Assembly: GCA_050180235.1 (NCBI GenBank) | Contig: JBFXEJ010000097.1 | Span: 1-25,609 of the forward strand | DNA: 25,609 bases | Direction of reading: 5' to 3' | DNA from: JAABRU01 sp050180235 | Lineage (GTDB): Bacteria > Desulfobacterota > Desulfobacteria > Desulfobacterales > Desulfococcaceae | Part shown: piece by piece, positions 16,269 to 23,720 of the stretch | How the letters are laid out: each line of letters begins with the position of its first letter | How positions within the stretch are numbered: position 1 is the stretch's first letter | Notes under the pieces: generated by a model | The model's database searches: none | What the model was told of the DNA's origin: nothing | Seen by the model: only the letters and a program-made list of their open reading frames with translations | Program-made: the position numbers and the translations under genes

Positions 16269-16371
16269 ATACCGATTCGCCATTGGCTTTATACAATGCA
16301 ACTGTCTTTTTTCTCTTTAATTACAGAAATATGTTTTTTTCAACAGCATGTTTTCAATGGCGGTTTGGTAT
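16269..16371. repeat. MITE family C, copy C3 (~103 bp, diverged interior)
   Basis: Begins ATACCGATTCGCCATTG and ends CAATGGCGGTTTGGTAT, the family C termini, but the interior is unrelated to C1/C2 (no CTCTGTG microrepeats). It abuts C2 with one base between. Confidence 0.7.
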
Positions 16372-16372
16372 T

Positions 16373-16401
16373 ATACCAAATCGCCATTGATTTTATACAA
16401 T
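16373..16401. repeat. Solo family C end
   Basis: A single terminus (ATACCAAATCGCCATTG then ATTTTATACAAT) immediately after C3, without a matching right end, so a truncated or rearranged copy. Confidence 0.6.
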
Positions 16402-16431
16402 ACTGTCAGTTTTTCCGCTGTTGGGCGTGTG

Positions 16432-16461
16432 CAGAAAACCGCTCCGCCCAATTTTTGCACT
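16432..16461. repeat. 30-bp repeat shared with 7173-7202
   Basis: 28 of 30 bases agree with the copy downstream of the FabH-like gene. Here it lies between the solo family C end and the family A fragment. Confidence 0.6.
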
Positions 16462-16481
16462 CCTCCGGATTTTTCAGAGGC

Positions 16482-16508
16482 GGGCACAAAAAACCGTGCC
16501 CACCCTAC
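16482..16508. repeat. Family A half-element
   Basis: 27 bases from GGGCACAAAAAACC to GTGCCCACCCTAC are identical to 2486-2512, the right arm of MITE A1. The left arm and both termini are absent, so this is a fragment of family A or an independent use of the same hairpin. Confidence 0.65.
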
Positions 16509-16567
16509 TTAAAAATCATGGCAATCATATCAATCACATGAATCGCAGACAAAGGGGATAGGGGCTT

Positions 16568-16667
16568 GTCTGAATCGCAGATTTACGCGGATTGACACAG
16601 ATTCTGCGGATTTTTTATTTGACAGCCAGCGCAATCCGTGAAATCAGCGTAAATCAGCGTTTCAGAC
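16568..16667. repeat. 100-bp palindromic element (family D)
   Basis: The left arm starts GTCTGAATCGCAGATTTACG and the right arm is its near complement, ending TTTACGCTGATT...TTCAGAC when read on the opposite strand. Arms of about 26 bp are followed by internal ATTCTGCGGATT / AATCCGTG similarity. This is the well-known look of dispersed CGCGGATT / ATTTACGCG repeats. No second copy was found in the window. The remaining spacer up to 16769 holds the GGGGGAG ribosome-binding site of the next gene. Confidence 0.7.
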
Positions 16668-16769
16668 ACCGGGCAGTCATCAGACAGACAAATCTCTGTA
16701 AGGGCTCTTGGAATTTTCATTATTTTACTGTATAGATGCCGGACTGCTTATTTGAGGGGGAGATTCATT

Positions 16770-17570
16770 ATGAAATACATACAGGAACTACGGGAATCTG
16801 TTTGCGGATTTGTCCGTGAATATCCTGAAAAAACAGGTGAAAGAAATATCTGGAGGGAGCCGCTGCTGGCCTCAGCCAGTGCCGATGATCGATTCCAGAG
16901 ACTGCGGGAAATTGCCGCACCGGATCATCTCATGCCGCGGGATTTGCTGCCTTCAGCCAAATCGGTCCTTGTTTTTTTCATTCCTTTTAGCAAAGAACTG
17001 GCACTGGAAAACCGCAGAGGTGATATTCCCTGCCGCAACTGGGGACTGGCCTATGAGTCCACCAACCGGCTGATCGGGAAATTATGTGAACATATCCGGG
17101 ATGAACTGGAAAAAAGGGGATTTCAGGCAGAATTGACGCCCGCGACGCACAATTTTGATCCCATACGCCTGATGTCCCGCTGGTCACACAAACATCTGGG
17201 ATATCTCTGCGGACTTGGAAGATTCGGCGTAAATGCCCAGTTTATAACACCTTCAGGCTGCGCGGGGCGTCTGGGCAGTCTGGTGACGGATGCGGATACC
17301 GGAGATCATCCCCTTGTGGAAGAAGCGGAACTCTGCCTGCACAAAAGAGGCCACAAATGCCTGATATGCGTGAAACGCTGTCCGGTCGGTGCAGTCAGTG
17401 AAGCCGGAATTGACCGGCAGAAATGCTGGGAACGGCTGCAGTTCAATCTGACACAGACAGAGCAGATGGCCGGACTGGAAAACACAACACATGTCTGCGG
17501 CAAATGTCAGGTGCTGCTTCCCTGTAGCCTGAAAATTCCTTCAACACTTCCTGTAAGAGAAACAGTCTGA
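16770..17570 (+). CDS. Double [4Fe-4S] cluster protein, QueG-like
   Basis: 266 residues. The ATG at 16770 is chosen for GGGGGAG seven bases upstream; an in-frame TTG 18 bases earlier lacks a site. The C-terminal half has two Cys sets, C187-x2-C190-x3-C194-Pro and C233-x2-C236-x5-C242, with extra Cys at 179 and 209, enough for two [4Fe-4S] clusters. HKHLGYLCGLGRFGVNAQFITPSGCAGRLGSLVTDA resembles the cobalamin/active-site region of epoxyqueuosine reductase QueG and related reductive dehalogenase-like proteins. True QueG is longer (~350-380 residues with HEAT repeats) and has a fuller CxxCxxCxxxCP motif, so this is probably a related short protein of unknown substrate. It lies seven bases before recN. 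Confidence 0.8.
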   Translation: MKYIQELRESVCGFVREYPEKTGERNIWREPLLASASADDRFQRLREIAAPDHLMPRDLLPSAKSVLVFFIPFSKELALENRRGDIPCRNWGLAYESTNRLIGKLCEHIRDELEKRGFQAELTPATHNFDPIRLMSRWSHKHLGYLCGLGRFGVNAQFITPSGCAGRLGSLVTDADTGDHPLVEEAELCLHKRGHKCLICVKRCPVGAVSEAGIDRQKCWERLQFNLTQTEQMAGLENTTHVCGKCQVLLPCSLKIPSTLPVRETV

Positions 17571-17577
17571 ATTTACC

Positions 17578-19275
17578 ATGCTCCGAGAACTGTCCATAAA
17601 AAATTTTGCCATCATAGATGATCTGCGCATCTGTTTTTCCAAAGGATTCACCATTCTCAGCGGAGAAACCGGCGCGGGAAAATCCATTATCATCAACGCT
17701 GTCAATCTGCTGCTGGGATCGCGCGCCACGTCCGCGTTTGTGCGCACAGGTGCGGAAACAGCGGAACTGGAAGCCCTGTTTGACATAGCTGCTGAAAGCA
17801 AAGTAGCAGCCATTCTCGCGGAAAACGGTCTGGATTCTTCCGAACTGATCATCCGCCGGATTGTGGCCCGGAACAACCGGCACAGGATTTATATCAACAA
17901 CCGTCTGTCCACCGGCGGTCTGCTCAATGCGCTCACGGAAAATCTGGCCAGCATATCCGGTCAGCATGCGCATCAGGGGCTGCTGGATGAGGAACAGCAT
18001 CTGCTCATCCTTGACCGTTTCGGAAACCTCATTCCCCTGCGGGAAAAGGTCCGCTTGTGTTTTCAGGAAATACAGCCTCTGATCCGGGAACTTGCCGCGC
18101 TCCATGATCTTAAAACCCGGCAGGCTGAAAAAATTGATTTGCTGGAATTTCAGAAAAAGGAAATCCTGGATGCTGACATTCAGCCCGGTGAAGAGGCCGA
18201 ACTGGAACGGGAACTTATGCTGCTGAAAAACGGGGAAGTGCTGTATCAGGCCGTGCACGGAGGCATTGAGGAACTCTACAGCGCGCAGAACGCCATAGTT
18301 GAACGTCTGGTTGAGGTGAAAAAGCAGATTGAAAAAGCCTGTCAGATTGATCCGGGACTGAGACCCAAAGCCGAAAGCATTGCGGATGCGGCATTTCAGA
18401 TTGAGGATATTGTGGAAGGACTCCGCTCCTATCTCAGCGGCATCCGCATTGATGAAAGGCAACTGGAGACTGTGGATGAACGCCTCAATATCCTGCGCAA
18501 ACTCAGCCGCAAATACGGAGGTTCCCCGGACGCGGTGCTGGCCCATCTGAAAAAAGTGGAAGAGGAACTTTCCGGAATTGAAAATCTGGAGGAACGTATA
18601 GCCGAGTCTGAAAGCAGACTCAGAGATCAGCATAAAAAACTTGCGGAACTGGCTTTGCAGCTTTCGGAAAAACGCAAAAGAACCGCAAAAATTCTCGCAG
18701 GAAAGGTGGAAAAGGAACTGGATTCCCTGAAAATGTCTGACACCCGTTTTGAGATTTCCCTGCGCAGGGCGGCTCTTACGGAAAGCACCCCGGTCTGGCT
18801 CAGTCTGGATGGCGGAGCCATAAGTGAAACCGGCATTGACCGCGCGGCTTTTATGATTGCCCCCAATATCGGTGAGGAACTCAAACCTCTGGCCCATATT
18901 GCATCCGGCGGAGAACTGTCACGGGTGGTTCTGGCCCTGAAGGTGATTCTAGCGGAAACCGAATCTGTGGAAACTGTGATTTTTGATGAAGTGGATGCAG
19001 GCATCGGCGGCGGTGTGGCAGAAATCGTGGGCAGAAAAATCGCGGAACTGGCGCATTTCCATCAGGTTATCTGCATTACCCATCTGCCCCAGATAGCCAG
19101 ATTCGGAAATCATCATTTCCAGATCGCCAAACAGGTTTCAGACGGCAGAACCCGTACCTTTATCACACCCCTGAAAGAGAAAGAACGCATACAGGAACTC
19201 GCGCGTATGCTCGGTGGCGTGAAAATGACCCAGGCCACCCTGGATCATGCAATGGAAATGTTTCAGGAGCAGTGA
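17578..19275 (+). CDS. recN: DNA repair protein RecN
   Basis: 565 residues, the usual RecN length. This SMC-like ATPase acts in double-strand break repair. The N-terminal MLRELSIKNFAIIDDL is characteristic, with Walker A GETGAGKS (29-36). The centre (~170-370) is coiled coil, rich in Glu and Lys. The ABC signature lies in HIASGGELSRVVLALK, Walker B is VIFDEVDAGIGG, and an H-loop (CITHLPQIA) follows. All ATPase motifs are intact. It follows the QueG-like gene with a seven-base gap and probably shares its transcript. The ribosome-binding site is poor. No LexA-type SOS box was recognised upstream, but the promoter may lie before the preceding gene. Confidence 0.96.
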   Translation: MLRELSIKNFAIIDDLRICFSKGFTILSGETGAGKSIIINAVNLLLGSRATSAFVRTGAETAELEALFDIAAESKVAAILAENGLDSSELIIRRIVARNNRHRIYINNRLSTGGLLNALTENLASISGQHAHQGLLDEEQHLLILDRFGNLIPLREKVRLCFQEIQPLIRELAALHDLKTRQAEKIDLLEFQKKEILDADIQPGEEAELERELMLLKNGEVLYQAVHGGIEELYSAQNAIVERLVEVKKQIEKACQIDPGLRPKAESIADAAFQIEDIVEGLRSYLSGIRIDERQLETVDERLNILRKLSRKYGGSPDAVLAHLKKVEEELSGIENLEERIAESESRLRDQHKKLAELALQLSEKRKRTAKILAGKVEKELDSLKMSDTRFEISLRRAALTESTPVWLSLDGGAISETGIDRAAFMIAPNIGEELKPLAHIASGGELSRVVLALKVILAETESVETVIFDEVDAGIGGGVAEIVGRKIAELAHFHQVICITHLPQIARFGNHHFQIAKQVSDGRTRTFITPLKEKERIQELARMLGGVKMTQATLDHAMEMFQEQ

Positions 19276-19434
19276 GGTGCCGGGAAGGCCGGATTCCGGA
19301 AACCGGATTTTCAGACTCCCAAAGGCAGAGATCAAAACATTTCCAAACGAAATGGACACTGAAAATTTTACAGTTTTCTGTGATCGGTCAATTACATATC
19401 TGACGGAAACTTTGATCGGAAAGGGAGAAATCTG

Positions 19435-20619
19435 ATGTATGAAAACAATATTGACGCCAATGAAATCAGCCGTCCGGAAATGATACAGAATAAGCTGAAT
19501 CTGCGGGAGACAGCATATCTTTCTTCTCTTGCAGCATTAAGCAAAAATGCTGTCCGGCGCAGCCCTGAACCCAATTATGGCGTGTCATACCGCCAGTCTT
19601 TTTCCGCAGATGCGGATCGGATTCTGCATTCCCTGGCCTATACGCGCTATATTGACAAAACCCAGGTCTTTTATCTGGTACGCAATGATCATATTACCCA
19701 CAGGGTTCTGCATGTGCAACTGGTTTCCAAGATAGCCCGCACCATCGGACGATATCTGGGACTTAACGAAGACCTGACTGAGGCCATCGCGCTGGGACAT
19801 GACATCGGTCATGCGCCTTTCGGACATGAAGGCGAACAGTTTCTTTCAGAACTCTGCCGGATTGCAGGCATTGGCCATTTCTGCCACAATGTGCAGAGTG
19901 TGCAGTTTCTGGATAAGGTGGAGCGCAAAGGCAGGGGATGGAATCTATGTCTGCAGACCCTGGACGGCATTCTCTGCCATGATGGCGAGGTGCATGATCG
20001 CAAACTCCATCCTGAACCGGGGAAAAGTTTTGAAACACTGGATCAGGAAATCCGGGGAAAAAAAGAAAATGCCCTGAAAAAACTGACCCCCATGAGTCTG
20101 GAAGGATGTTTGGTGCGTTTTTCCGACACCCTGGCCTATATCGGCAGGGACATTGAGGACGCTATCCGGCTTGGTCTGATCAGCCGGGAGGATCTGCCAA
20201 AAGAAAGCGTGAAGGTTCTGGGAAACAGCAACGGCCAGATTGTCTTCAATCTGGTGACAGATATTATCAGAAACAGTTTCGGGCAGCCGTATATTGCATT
20301 CGGCGCCGAGGTTTCCCATGCCCTGACCGGGCTGAAAAAGTTCAATTATGAGCGGATTTATCTAAATCCCAGAATCAAGGTGCACACGGAAACCGTGCGC
20401 AGACTTTTCCGGATTCTGTTTGCCCGGTATATGGATGATATTCAGAAGAAGAACCGTGATTCTGTGATATTCACCGGTTTTCTCGCGGATATGTCCGCAT
20501 CCTACACAGAAACCCATTCCGATGCCGAGATTGTCCGGGATTTCATGGCCGGCATGACCGACAGTTATTTTCTCCGGCAGATTCCCGAAGAGATGCGGCC
20601 GGATTATTATGTTTTTTAG
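19435..20619 (+). CDS. HD-domain dNTP triphosphohydrolase (Dgt-like)
   Basis: 394 residues, with GGGAGA six bases before the ATG. dNTPases of this family cleave dNTPs to nucleoside plus triphosphate. The HD metal motif is present: HRVLHVQLVSKIAR (H89, H93), then GHDIGHAPFGHEGE (H122, D123, H126). RQSFSADADRILHSLAYTRYIDKTQVF is the family N-terminal block, RFSDTLAYIGRDIEDAIRLG carries the later Asp, and an NGQIV segment follows. The length is nearer to short type-2 enzymes than to the 505-residue E. coli Dgt, so exact nucleotide preference and allosteric activation cannot be inferred. It lies 159 bp after recN on the same strand, a plausible dNTP-pool/repair association. Confidence 0.9.
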   Translation: MYENNIDANEISRPEMIQNKLNLRETAYLSSLAALSKNAVRRSPEPNYGVSYRQSFSADADRILHSLAYTRYIDKTQVFYLVRNDHITHRVLHVQLVSKIARTIGRYLGLNEDLTEAIALGHDIGHAPFGHEGEQFLSELCRIAGIGHFCHNVQSVQFLDKVERKGRGWNLCLQTLDGILCHDGEVHDRKLHPEPGKSFETLDQEIRGKKENALKKLTPMSLEGCLVRFSDTLAYIGRDIEDAIRLGLISREDLPKESVKVLGNSNGQIVFNLVTDIIRNSFGQPYIAFGAEVSHALTGLKKFNYERIYLNPRIKVHTETVRRLFRILFARYMDDIQKKNRDSVIFTGFLADMSASYTETHSDAEIVRDFMAGMTDSYFLRQIPEEMRPDYYVF

Positions 20620-20643
20620 ACCAGGTGCTTTGTCAGTTCTGAT

Positions 20644-20664
20644 TTTGCGGGTTTTGTCCGCAAA
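20644..20664. terminator. Weak hairpin between convergent genes
   Basis: TTTGCGG (20644-20650) and CCGCAAA (20658-20664) with a seven-base loop, in the 105-bp gap between the dNTPase stop and the convergent activator stop. No clear T-run follows, so it may only partly terminate. Confidence 0.35.
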
Positions 20665-20724
20665 GTCTGCAAAAATACACAAACAGAAAGGGTCGTTGAT
20701 TGCAAACATAATAATTCATGATTG

Positions 20725-21762
20725 TTAATTTATATCACTCAAAACAGTCCCACTCCCCCCGGTTTTTTCCCCGCCTCTGTTCACGCGGATATTGTATTCC
20801 CGGAGTTTGTGCCGCAGGGTTCTGGGACTGATTTTCAGCATATTGGCTGCCATTTCCCTGTCGCCTCCGCTGTGGCTGAGTGCATCAAGAATAGCTTTGG
20901 TTTCAGCAGATTTCCGCACCTCAGCCAGATCTGTTACTTTTTCCGGACAGAAAACTTTCAGGCAATCCAGAAAATCAGGGGGAAGATTCCTGCGCGTGAT
21001 TTCATCCCCTTCACTGAGAATAAAGATTCTTTCCACCAGATTCTTCAGTTCCCTTATATTGCCGGGCCATTCATACTGCAGAAAAATATCCATGACTTCC
21101 GAATGGACAGAGGGTTTGGTTTTTTTGTAAGTCAGTTCAAACTGATCCAGAAAATACTCTGTCATTTTGGGAATGACCTTTTTTCTTTCCCGCAAAGGCG
21201 GCAGATATACCGGCACAACCTGCAAACGGTAAAACAGATCCTCGCGGAAGCGTTCCGCGCGGATTTCCTCTTTCAAATCCCTGTTTGTGGCCGATATGAT
21301 GCGGATATCCGCTTCAAGTGTTTCATTTCCGCCAATTCGCGTAAAACGGAAATCTTCCAGAACCCGGAGAAAATCCACCTGGTTCTGCAGGGGCAGTTCC
21401 GAAACCTCATCCAGAAACAGTGTTCCCCGGTCCGCTATTTCAAGGCAGCCTTTTTTCCGATCAATCGCTCCGGTAAAGGCCCCTTTTTCATGCCCGAAGA
21501 GTTTGTCCTCAAACATCAGACCGGAAAGAACCCCGCAGTTGATGGGTACAAACGGATTTCCTGCCCTGGGACTGAGCATATGGATGATTTTGGCCAGCAT
21601 CTCCTTGCCTGTGCCGCTTTCCCCCAGAAGCAGGATATTCACATCATAGCGTGCCACCTGCCGGATAATCTCCATGACAGCGTGCATGGATTCGCATCCC
21701 AGAATAAATTCCAGGGTGACAGATTTCTCAAAATACTCTTTTTTCGGATATTTCAGTTTCAT
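20725..21762 (-). CDS. Sigma-54-dependent transcription activator without sensor domain
   Basis: 345 residues from the ATG at 21762, which has AGAGG six bases upstream; the frame continues upstream without start signals. The AAA+ domain has Walker A GESGTGKE (47-54), the sigma-54-contacting loop GAFTGA (94-99), Walker B GTLFLDEV (113-120) and an R-finger region (RFREDLFYRL). The C-terminal ~45 residues form a Fis-type helix-turn-helix (GGDREMAANMLKISPRTLRHKL). Only ~20 residues precede the AAA+ domain: no receiver, GAF or PAS. Such PspF-like activators are usually controlled by partner proteins. It diverges from the CBS/DASS operon, whose sigma-54 promoter lies in the shared 267-bp region, so that operon is the likely target (inference). 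Confidence 0.93.
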   Translation of the reverse strand: MKLKYPKKEYFEKSVTLEFILGCESMHAVMEIIRQVARYDVNILLLGESGTGKEMLAKIIHMLSPRAGNPFVPINCGVLSGLMFEDKLFGHEKGAFTGAIDRKKGCLEIADRGTLFLDEVSELPLQNQVDFLRVLEDFRFTRIGGNETLEADIRIISATNRDLKEEIRAERFREDLFYRLQVVPVYLPPLRERKKVIPKMTEYFLDQFELTYKKTKPSVHSEVMDIFLQYEWPGNIRELKNLVERIFILSEGDEITRRNLPPDFLDCLKVFCPEKVTDLAEVRKSAETKAILDALSHSGGDREMAANMLKISPRTLRHKLREYNIRVNRGGEKTGGSGTVLSDIN

Positions 21763-21892
21763 CAGTTTCCTCTTGTTTCTCTTTCCACATAACCGAATTT
21801 TATTTCCCTGTAAAGAGTCACAGCCCTGAAAACGGCAAATATATGACTGTTCCGGCATAAATCTGCCGCTTTGCTTTCGGGCCTGAACCTGC

Positions 21893-21909
21893 TGCTCCGG
21901 AATGGAGCA
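21893..21909. promoter_or_regulatory. Candidate activator-binding dyad
   Basis: TGCTCC-GGAAT-GGAGCA is a perfect 6-bp dyad with a five-base spacer, centred about 95 bp upstream of the predicted sigma-54 start point. That distance suits an upstream activating sequence bound by the neighbouring Fis-type activator. The assignment is inferred from symmetry and position; only one copy was seen. Confidence 0.5.
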
Positions 21910-21969
21910 CTGTTTATTAGCAAACAATTACAAAGTGATAAATGAATATACAGATGCTTTTCATGACTG

Positions 21970-21985
21970 TGGCACATAATTTGCT
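21970..21985 (+). promoter_or_regulatory. Sigma-54 (-24/-12) promoter
   Basis: TGGCAC-ATAAT-TTGCT agrees with the RpoN consensus TGGCAC-N5-TTGCA at nearly every position. GG (21971-21972) and GC (21983-21984) are exactly 12 bases apart, as required. Transcription should begin near 21996, about 34 bases before the first CBS gene, whose AGGAAGGA site follows. Confidence 0.87.
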
Positions 21986-22029
21986 CTAAGATTGCCTGTC
22001 AAAAGAGATGAAAGGAAGGAAAAAAATTT

Positions 22030-22518
22030 ATGCCTTTGGAAAAGGTTGTCAAAGATTTCATGCACCCCCTGAAGAATTACCGTTACATCGGGGAGAACGA
22101 ACCGGTAAAAAATGTGCTTCGCTATATCACCGGAGAGGAAAATGATCAGAAATCCCCTTTTGTCATCGTTGTCAGTGACAGCGGAGAGGAACAGGGGATT
22201 GCCAGAGGCTTTATTTCCCCGCCGGAGATTGTCTTTGGTATTGCCAGGCATTTTTTCAAAGGAGCGGAACGGATCGGGCCGATTTTCTGGGAAGGGCAGT
22301 TGCGGGCCGAGTGCATACAGGCCTTCCGCAAAAAGGTTGGCGATATCATGACACCCTTCAGAACATGTATCAGCGAATCGGAAATGATTATGGAGGCAAT
22401 TTTTCTTTTCAACCGTCATCAGATTAACTCCCTTCCGGTTCTCCGGCAGAAGGAGGTGGTGGGCATTCTTCATCTTGAGGATATTCTTTTGGGAATTGCC
22501 GAAATGGTTTCAGAATGA
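22030..22518 (+). CDS. CBS-domain-pair protein
   Basis: 162 residues made almost wholly of two CBS motifs. The first, ~5-90, starts VVKDFMHPLKNYRYIGENEPV and carries an insertion before VFGIARHF. The second, ~103-158, has VGDIMTPFRTCISESEMIMEAIFLFNRHQINSLPVLRQKEVVGILHLEDIL, a canonical strand-helix-strand order. CBS pairs (Bateman modules) bind AMP, ATP or SAM and regulate attached or partner proteins. There is no enzymatic domain. AGGAAGGA precedes the ATG. It is the first gene after the sigma-54 promoter, in an operon with a second CBS protein and a DASS carrier, so a role as nucleotide-sensing partner of that carrier is likely but inferred. Confidence 0.9.
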   Translation: MPLEKVVKDFMHPLKNYRYIGENEPVKNVLRYITGEENDQKSPFVIVVSDSGEEQGIARGFISPPEIVFGIARHFFKGAERIGPIFWEGQLRAECIQAFRKKVGDIMTPFRTCISESEMIMEAIFLFNRHQINSLPVLRQKEVVGILHLEDILLGIAEMVSE

Positions 22519-22575
22519 TATAGGAAAGGTTTGCTGTTCAGAATATTTCACGCTTATTTTGAGAAAAGAGGCATT

Positions 22576-22884
22576 ATGCTGACTTTGCATTTGAATATCA
22601 AACCTGAGACAGAGATGCGGCTGAAAAAAATTCTGGAATATACCAGAGATGAAGAGGCATTTGTCCGGAAAATCATTGCTGCACAGATTGCGGAACTGAA
22701 AAACGGCATATTTCAGATACAGGTGCAGCTCAGGCAGTTTGAGGAAAGATACAGCATGACATCCAACGAATTCTTCCGCCAGTACAAAAGATGCGTATTT
22801 GCGGATAAAGAGGATTTCAGGAGATGGGCGCAAACATATGAAATGCTGCTGGAAAATGAAAAACGGCTGCAGTCCCTGAAATAA
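22576..22884 (+). CDS. Small RHH-like protein, possible orphan antitoxin-type regulator
   Basis: 102 residues from the ATG at 22576, which has AGAGG four bases upstream; a TTG at 22531 is also in frame but poorly placed. The first ~45 residues (LTLHLNIKPETEMRLKKILEYTRDEEAFVRKIIAAQIAELK) resemble a ribbon-helix-helix DNA-binding fold: one strand then two helices. The remainder is a charged helical region with FFRQYKRCVF and WAQTYEMLLENEKRLQSL. Proteins of this shape often serve as antitoxins, but no toxin gene is adjacent. It lies 57 bp after the first CBS gene and 54 bp before a MITE. The family call is low confidence; the coding call is supported by start signal and spacing. Confidence 0.65.
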   Translation: MLTLHLNIKPETEMRLKKILEYTRDEEAFVRKIIAAQIAELKNGIFQIQVQLRQFEERYSMTSNEFFRQYKRCVFADKEDFRRWAQTYEMLLENEKRLQSLK

Positions 22885-22938
22885 AAATATAAGGATTCCG
22901 GGCATAAGCCCGATTCCTGATTGAATAAGGCATTGAAC

Positions 22939-23080
22939 TAAGGCGATTTCCATGAAAAAATGTACCATCATTGCAGGGTGGGCACGGCTTTCTGTGCCCG
23001 CCGTTTCAGCAGGACGGCGGGCACAAAAAGCCTTGCCCGCCCTACGAAAAACGGTATAATCTTTAATGGAAATCACCTAA
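22939..23080. repeat. MITE family A, copy A2 (142 bp)
   Basis: Same length, termini and orientation as 2406-2547. The 13-bp core GTTTCAGCAGGAC (23003-23015) is the exact reverse complement of the core in A1. It lies between the RHH-like gene and the second CBS gene and would form a strong GC-rich hairpin in the operon mRNA. Confidence 0.87.
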
Positions 23081-23131
23081 GGATAATTGTATTCGGTTTG
23101 TAACTGTTTAACCCAACCCTGGAGGAAAAAT

Positions 23132-23689
23132 TTGAAGACAAAAATGGTAAAAGATCTGATGCTGCACCTTTCGGAATATGCGACAGTCTCCAAAGATGCC
23201 ATGCTCAGCGAAGCAGTAACTGCCCTGAAAAAGGCTCAGGAAGGATTTGAGAAGTCCAAATACCATCACAGGGCTGTCATGGTATTGGATGAAAATGGCG
23301 ATGTTATCGGCAAGATCGGGCTGATTGACATTCTGAAAGCCCTTGAACCCAAATATGATCAGATGCTGTCTGACAAAGGCCCCTGGCATCTGGGCTTTAC
23401 CCGTGCTTTTCAGAAAACAATGCTGGAAAAACTCCGGCTGTGGGATGCGCCCCTGGAGCATATCTGCAAAAAAGCCGGGCAGATCAAAGTGTCATCCATT
23501 ATAACACCGCCTGATGAAGGGGAATTTATTGAAATCAGCGAAACTCTGGATGAGGCTATACATCAACTGGTTATCGGACATCACCAGTCCCTGCTGGTAA
23601 TGGGGGAGGACAAAAAGATTGTCGGCATCCTGAGACTGACAGACGTGTTTGAGGCCGTGAGCGATGCCATCATGGCCTGTGAAATCTGA
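23132..23689 (+). CDS. CBS-domain-pair protein
   Basis: 185 residues from a TTG at 23132, selected because GGAGG lies six bases upstream; the next ATG (23144) is too far from it and the frame's earlier start has no site. Two CBS repeats are visible. The first, ~5-75, runs from MVKDLMLHLSEYATVSKDAML to VIGKIGLIDILKAL. The second, ~129-180, runs from VSSIITPPDEGEFIEISETL to KIVGILRLTDVFEAV. A ~50-residue linker with aromatic and basic residues joins them (GPWHLGFTRAFQKTMLEKLRLWD). It is not a close duplicate of the first CBS protein. It lies 31 bp before the carrier gene and likely acts on it or on a shared partner. Confidence 0.87.
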   Translation: MKTKMVKDLMLHLSEYATVSKDAMLSEAVTALKKAQEGFEKSKYHHRAVMVLDENGDVIGKIGLIDILKALEPKYDQMLSDKGPWHLGFTRAFQKTMLEKLRLWDAPLEHICKKAGQIKVSSIITPPDEGEFIEISETLDEAIHQLVIGHHQSLLVMGEDKKIVGILRLTDVFEAVSDAIMACEI

Positions 23690-23720
23690 CCAACTGAGAT
23701 AAAAAAGGAGGAACAAACAT

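Noticed and set aside
17443..18897. Minus-strand open frame of 484 codons opposite recN
   Set aside because: Phe/Gln-rich antisense translation typical of shadows; RecN motifs on the plus strand are complete.
19247..19435. 62-codon frame between recN and the dNTPase gene, stop overlapping the next ATG
   Set aside because: Most of its start overlaps recN in another frame, there is no ribosome-binding site, and the short unique part has no recognisable content.
20722..21792. Plus-strand frame of 356 codons opposite the sigma-54 activator
   Set aside because: No recognisable domain and no ribosome-binding site; the minus strand holds intact GAFTGA and Walker motifs.
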